NCBI GenBank assembly: GCA_030605805.1
Contig: JAUWHQ010000218.1
Location: 1 to 8,857, forward strand
Length of the DNA: 8,857 nucleotides
Origin: Methanosarcinales archaeon
GTDB taxonomy: Archaea > Halobacteriota > Methanosarcinia > Methanosarcinales > Methanogasteraceae
Direction of reading: 5' to 3'
Below, in pieces: positions 6,629 through 8,857 of the stretch. The notes beneath the pieces are model-generated. The model was not told the origin of the DNA. It made no database searches and worked only from the letters and a program-made list of their open reading frames with translations. The position numbers and the translations under genes are program-made. The stretch's first letter is position 1, and each line of letters opens with the position of its first letter.

Positions 6629-6780
6629 ATGTTTTTGCTGTTTTTGTTCGAGCTTGATCTTGCAGGGCTTGCAATTCCCATAGAGGTAATCAAATAGTTG
6701 AATGGTAGCCTCTTCCCCTTGCCGGTAAGCAGCACGAATCTCATCGCGGGTAGGTATACACACCCGCGTTCTCCATCCAT
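6621..6780 (-). pseudogene. N-terminal relic of an IS66-type transposase
   Basis: Read on the minus strand, three frames together recover the start of an IS66-family transposase. The ATG at 6780 opens MDGERGCV. After a shift, PTRDEIRAAYRQGEEATIQLF follows from about 6757, a near match (recalled, not searched) to the usual TREEIRAVYRQGEEAVIALFE N-terminus. After another shift comes ELQALQDQ, and after a third NKNSKNI (about 6652-6632), the start of the family's KNSRNSSKPPSSDG motif. At least three frameshifts in ~150 bases and loss of everything after the motif, including the whole catalytic domain, show that it is dead. The relic ends against purA, overlapping its stop codon and terminator. 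No terminal inverted repeat or target duplication was identified. Confidence 0.7.
6631..6647 (+). terminator. Oligo-T terminator after purA
   Basis: Two five-T runs (6632-6636 and 6641-6645) begin four bases after the purA stop, the typical form of archaeal intrinsic termination. The same bases on the minus strand encode the Lys/Asn-rich KNSKN stretch of the transposase relic. Confidence 0.6.
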
Positions 6781-7264
6781 CAAACGAAATATTTTATTTG
6801 CAACGATTGTGATGGAAAATATAATCTCATTAATAATAAATTTTGCGGTGGTGGGGGTGAGTAGTTACCGGACTCTTTTATTTCCATTAACTATCTCGGA
6901 TTGGTACACTACCAAATATTCGTCCTGTAAACATGACCGCAACTGCCGTTGCTGCTTCACAGAATTGCATTCATGAATGGCACAGATATATGAGATATGA
7001 CCAGTGTTTGATCACTGCAAAAAACACAATCGTTCCCGGGAGCTCGAGATACGTTAAAGGAGGTAGATGGTGGGAGACCCTAGTTTGCATCATTGGCGTC
7101 TCGGCCCCGCTCCCACCACGATATAATTGGATGGATTAATACATAAATGTTACGATTGGCAGATTGACATTTTTAAATTTTATATGGTAACCAAACACAT
7201 GCCCAGACATCCGCCCGATCCGTATCATCCGCCACATTCGTGTTTGTGATCCTAAACACAGGCA
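6781..7264. other. Gene-less stretch between transposase relic and intron relic
   Basis: These bases include AT-rich patches (6781-6842, 7165-7187), a G-rich patch at 6845-6860 and no frame with recognisable protein similarity. Frames of 60-90 codons exist on the plus strand but have no ribosome binding site and odd composition. The notable pieces are the ribosome-binding-site-led mini-ORF with inverted repeat at 7056-7126 and a 7-bp inverted repeat CAAACAC (7192-7198)/GTGTTTG (7240-7246). Position between two decayed mobile elements suggests leftover insertion debris. Confidence 0.5.
7056..7126 (+). other. Ribosome-binding-site-led mini-ORF containing a 9-bp inverted repeat
   Basis: AAAGGAGGT (7056-7064) is followed 2 nt later by ATG 7067 and a 19-codon frame, MVGDPSLHHWRLGPAPTTI, ending in TAA at 7124-7126. 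The frame also contains TGGTGGGAG (7068-7076) and its exact complement CTCCCACCA (7110-7118), a perfect 9-bp stem around a 33-nt loop. It could be the surviving 5' end of a disrupted gene, a leader peptide or a structured RNA. I do not recognise the peptide, and translation is unproven. Confidence 0.3.
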
Positions 7265-7338
7265 GATTAAGAAAGAGGGTGGTTACCTGCCCTTTCTCAT
7301 CTCAGAACGGTTGGGTGAAACTTTTCTCTCACACCGCT
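7265..7338 (-). ncRNA. Group II intron domains V and VI (decayed)
   Basis: Minus-strand domain V: the lower helix AGCGGT (7338-7333) pairs with ACCGTT (7311-7306) and includes the catalytic AGC triad opposite GTT. The upper helix GTGAGA (7332-7327) pairs with TTTCAC (7320-7315), capped by a GAAA-containing loop. A 3-nt bulge, CCA, stands where 2 nt are usual, and the base pair below AGC is a C-C mismatch. Two bases after domain V, a domain VI-like hairpin follows: GATGAGAAAGGG (7301-7290) against CCCTCTTTCTTAATC (7279-7265), with an unpaired A near its 3' foot as the possible branch point. The fold was made by eye. Confidence 0.55.
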
Positions 7339-7552
7339 GCCAACGGCTTTGCTTCGCTAACGCTTCACATTCGATATAGTGGTTCATATCCAATTTCAAG
7401 CCGGAAGATCTGACGATCTTCGTGTCTGAGAAGAGTTTTAGCCTGTTCTTCTTCGTATAGAACGCCCATTTCCGAGATCGTTTATGATGGCAATACTTAT
7501 TAGCAATCCAGGTCCTGGATTTGTCTGGATGTCTCCTCTTAGCCAATCTCAG
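7265..7552 (-). mobile_element. 3' relic of a group II intron
   Basis: On the minus strand, the C-terminal part of a group II intron maturase (7552-7376) is followed by candidate catalytic RNA domains V and VI (7338-7265) in the correct order and spacing. This is how the 3' end of an ORF-bearing group II intron is built. The 5' ribozyme domains, reverse transcriptase core and intron 5' end are absent, so the element cannot splice or move. The exact 3' splice boundary, expected within a few bases of 7262-7266, is not assigned. Confidence 0.65.
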
Positions 7553-7651
7553 GGAGCTTATTCCACATTCTGTTATCCTGATTGCTGAATATCTCATTAG
7601 ACCTCTTGTCGCACGCGTCCGCTGTGATCGATCTTCTTTGTCATGACTCAT
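7283..7651 (-). pseudogene. Group II intron maturase, C-terminal fragment
   Basis: The 122-codon frame contains about 60 residues that match the end of the group II intron maturase-specific domain (domain X/GIIM): LAKRRHPDKSRTWIANKY (36-53), then RKWAFYTKKNRLKLFSDTKIV and LKLDMNHY (to residue 92). Intact relatives read approximately WAKRRHPNKSKRWI...FFSDTKIVRHTKLKLDMNPYL; this comparison is from memory. Residues 1-33 are not recognisable. Residues after about 100 are simply the translation of the intron's domains V and VI, so the original stop has been lost or deleted. Full-length intron proteins have roughly 400-600 residues with reverse transcriptase motifs, none of which remain here. The ATG at 7651 lies within a palindrome and has no ribosome binding site, so this is not an expressed gene. 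Confidence 0.75.
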
Positions 7652-7668
7652 TTATCCAGGATAAATGA
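7648..7668. repeat. Perfect 21-bp palindrome
   Basis: Arms TCATTTATCC (7648-7657) and GGATAAATGA (7659-7668) are exact reverse complements around a single A. It lies between the intron relic and the glyA 3' end. It could be a protein-binding operator, a hairpin or a terminus of former mobile DNA; no adjacent gene start uses it. Confidence 0.7.
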
Positions 7669-7784
7669 AAAAGTGAGCCAAAAACGTACACAAAACTTAA
7701 GCCATCTAACGTTCACCCGTATGCATGCATTTGGCGCTGTTTCGCAGACTACGGTCGATTAAAGAGACCAAAACATTCAGGAAA
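7669..7784. other. Intergenic stretch downstream of glyA
   Basis: No ORF, RNA gene or mobile-element similarity could be seen here. It contains an ATGCATGCAT alternating tract at about 7722-7731 and otherwise ordinary mixed composition. Confidence 0.4.
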
Positions 7785-7796
7785 CAAAAAACATCG
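7783..7796 (-). terminator. Oligo-T terminator after glyA
   Basis: On the minus strand, just past the glyA stop, the sequence reads TGTTTTTTGTTTCC. A six-T run followed by a three-T run within about 20 nt of the stop fits archaeal oligo-T termination. Confidence 0.5.
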
Positions 7797-7803
7797 GAGG
7801 GGA

Positions 7804-8857
7804 TTATCGGATCACAGGAAATCCATACGCATCGGTATCATCAAAACAGTAACAAACCTTCTGATACCCGCTCTTCAACTCGATCACATCGCTCCTGACA
7901 CTTTCAGGCGATTCATCGTCAAGCACGATCCGTTTCATGAAATCGGCGATCACATCCATCTCTGATGCGCCCATCCCGATGCGGGTAAGTTCCTGCGCCC
8001 CGATCCTGATCCCTGATGGCTCGACTGTGACGCTTACATGATCTCCGGGCAGAAGATTCTTGTTTACGATGATGTTCGCCTCTTCGAGTTTTGTTGCGGC
8101 TCTGATGCTGCCGCCAGCCTGTGTGACATCGATTGCGACCTGATGCGACTCTGTAAACCCGCGGGGCTCGCAAAGCACATCAAATCCCCGCTCGTAGAGC
8201 GACTGCGCGAGTGATTTTGCGTTTGTGATCACATCCGAGGCGTAATCATCGCCAAATTCGATCATCTCGGCAAGCGAGACTCCAAGCCCTGCAAGATGGT
8301 GCAGGTGGTGGTTACTAACGGTGCCAGGGAAGACTGCTTCATCGATCTTTTCCGAAAGCCCCTCCTTGCAGAAGATCACTGCGCCCTGCGGTCCCGGAAA
8401 CGTCTTGTGCGTGGACCCTGTCATCACGTCCGCGCCCTCGCGTAGCGGGTCCTGAAAACACTTGCCCGCAATAAGCCCGAGCACATGCGCCCCGTCATAG
8501 ATGACGGTCGCACCCACCTCGCGGGCTGCCTCGCACGCCTCACGGACCGGATGCGGGAATAAAAAGAGGCTTCCGCCCAGAAGCACAATACGCGGCTCGG
8601 TCTCGCGAATCTTTGCAACCATGTGGTCTGCGTCGATGTTCATGATCTCAGGGTCAAACGGGTGCTGGATTACGCGCAAGCCCCTGACGCCGGCTGCCGA
8701 GTACCGGACGTGGCTTATATGCCCGCCCTGAGGCACGTCAAGGGAAATGATCGTGTCTCCGGGGTCTGCCAGCGCAAAAAAAGCGGCGATGTTTGCGTTG
8801 ACGCCTGAAGTCGGCTGCACATTGACGTGCTCAGCCCTGAACAGCTCCTTTGCAAGC
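7804..8857 (-). CDS. glyA: Serine hydroxymethyltransferase, 5' truncated by window edge
   Basis: PLP enzyme that interconverts serine and glycine while transferring a one-carbon unit to a pterin (tetrahydrofolate or tetrahydromethanopterin in archaea; which one is not decided here). The visible 350 residues start at the edge with LAKELFRAEHVNVQPTSGVNAN. They then show GGHISH, the cofactor-ring Asp in IYDGAHVLGL (codon 8496-8494), and the PLP-binding lysine in GSTHKTFPGPQG (codon 8406-8404). The latter differs from the bacterial TTTTHKTLRGPRGG but fits archaeal forms. A HHLHHLAGLGVSLAEM segment and the C-terminal small domain follow. Archaeal GlyA has about 420 residues, so roughly 70 N-terminal residues lie right of the window. 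The GTG at 8820 is internal and not the start. All catalytic residues visible are intact. The stop at 7804 is followed by a T-rich terminator. Confidence 0.95.
   Translation of the reverse strand, partial: LAKELFRAEHVNVQPTSGVNANIAAFFALADPGDTIISLDVPQGGHISHVRYSAAGVRGLRVIQHPFDPEIMNIDADHMVAKIRETEPRIVLLGGSLFLFPHPVREACEAAREVGATVIYDGAHVLGLIAGKCFQDPLREGADVMTGSTHKTFPGPQGAVIFCKEGLSEKIDEAVFPGTVSNHHLHHLAGLGVSLAEMIEFGDDYASDVITNAKSLAQSLYERGFDVLCEPRGFTESHQVAIDVTQAGGSIRAATKLEEANIIVNKNLLPGDHVSVTVEPSGIRIGAQELTRIGMGASEMDVIADFMKRIVLDDESPESVRSDVIELKSGYQKVCYCFDDTDAYGFPVIR

Noticed and set aside
6629..6697. 22-codon hydrophobic plus-strand frame overlapping the purA stop
   Set aside because: It is the complement of the transposase relic's Lys/Asn/Gln-rich coding and has no ribosome binding site.
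6698..7139. Two overlapping plus-strand frames (92 and 68 codons)
   Set aside because: Neither has a ribosome binding site or a recognisable motif, and they begin inside the antisense of the IS66-type relic or in relic debris.
7199..7249. 16-codon His/Pro-rich peptide frame MPRHPPDPYHPPHSCL
   Set aside because: A TATA-like stretch lies too close to the ATG, there is no ribosome binding site, and the CCGCC repeats explain the biased composition.
1..8857. CRISPR array or tandem direct repeats
   Set aside because: No regularly spaced repeats of 20 bases or more were seen on reading through the window.

Overview
The window reads as chromosome of a moderately GC-rich euryarchaeon, probably a methanogen or methanogen relative (class Methanomicrobia or an allied anaerobic lineage; this is inference). 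The evidence is an archaeal PRTase-type regulator of the GfcR family, an archaeal LeuA/CimA-type synthase, a euryarchaeal-looking PurA with a TATA box placed for a leaderless mRNA, archaeal-type serine hydroxymethyltransferase, a tRNA gene with no encoded CCA, and Shine-Dalgarno sites that are exact complements of the 16S tail.

Layout from left to right. 1-303 (+): 3' end of glutamate dehydrogenase. 376-1230 (+): a strikingly AT-rich gene for an unassigned protein with a PD-(D/E)XK nuclease signature, flanked by G-rich imperfect inverted repeats; it looks acquired. 1479-2960 (-): a citramalate/isopropylmalate synthase whose conserved N-terminus extends upstream of every normal start codon. 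3089-3160 (+): tRNA-Arg(TCG), followed 22 nt later by gfcR (3183-3797, +), probably on the same transcript. 3805-4578 (-): class I SAM methyltransferase, converging on gfcR with a 7-nt gap. 4676-5123 (-): a small cysteine-containing gene with an ideal ribosome binding site but one frameshift. 5363-6628 (+): purA. 6629-7803: about 1.2 kb with no intact gene, holding an IS66-type transposase N-terminal relic, a group II intron 3' relic (maturase tail plus domains V and VI), a ribosome-binding-site-led mini-ORF and a 21-bp palindrome. 7804-8857 (-): glyA, running off the right edge.

The housekeeping genes form a loose amino-acid and nucleotide set (glutamate, 2-oxobutyrate/leucine precursors, AMP, serine/glycine and one-carbon units). 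They are not one operon: strands alternate and most genes have their own promoter. The accessory content lies at two places, the gdhA-cimA gap (nuclease-like gene) and the purA-glyA gap (mobile-element graveyard). I do not see a complete new multi-gene system. The most unusual items are the lone PD-(D/E)XK gene, the decayed group II intron, the transposase relic that overlaps the purA stop and terminator, and the missing cimA start codon.
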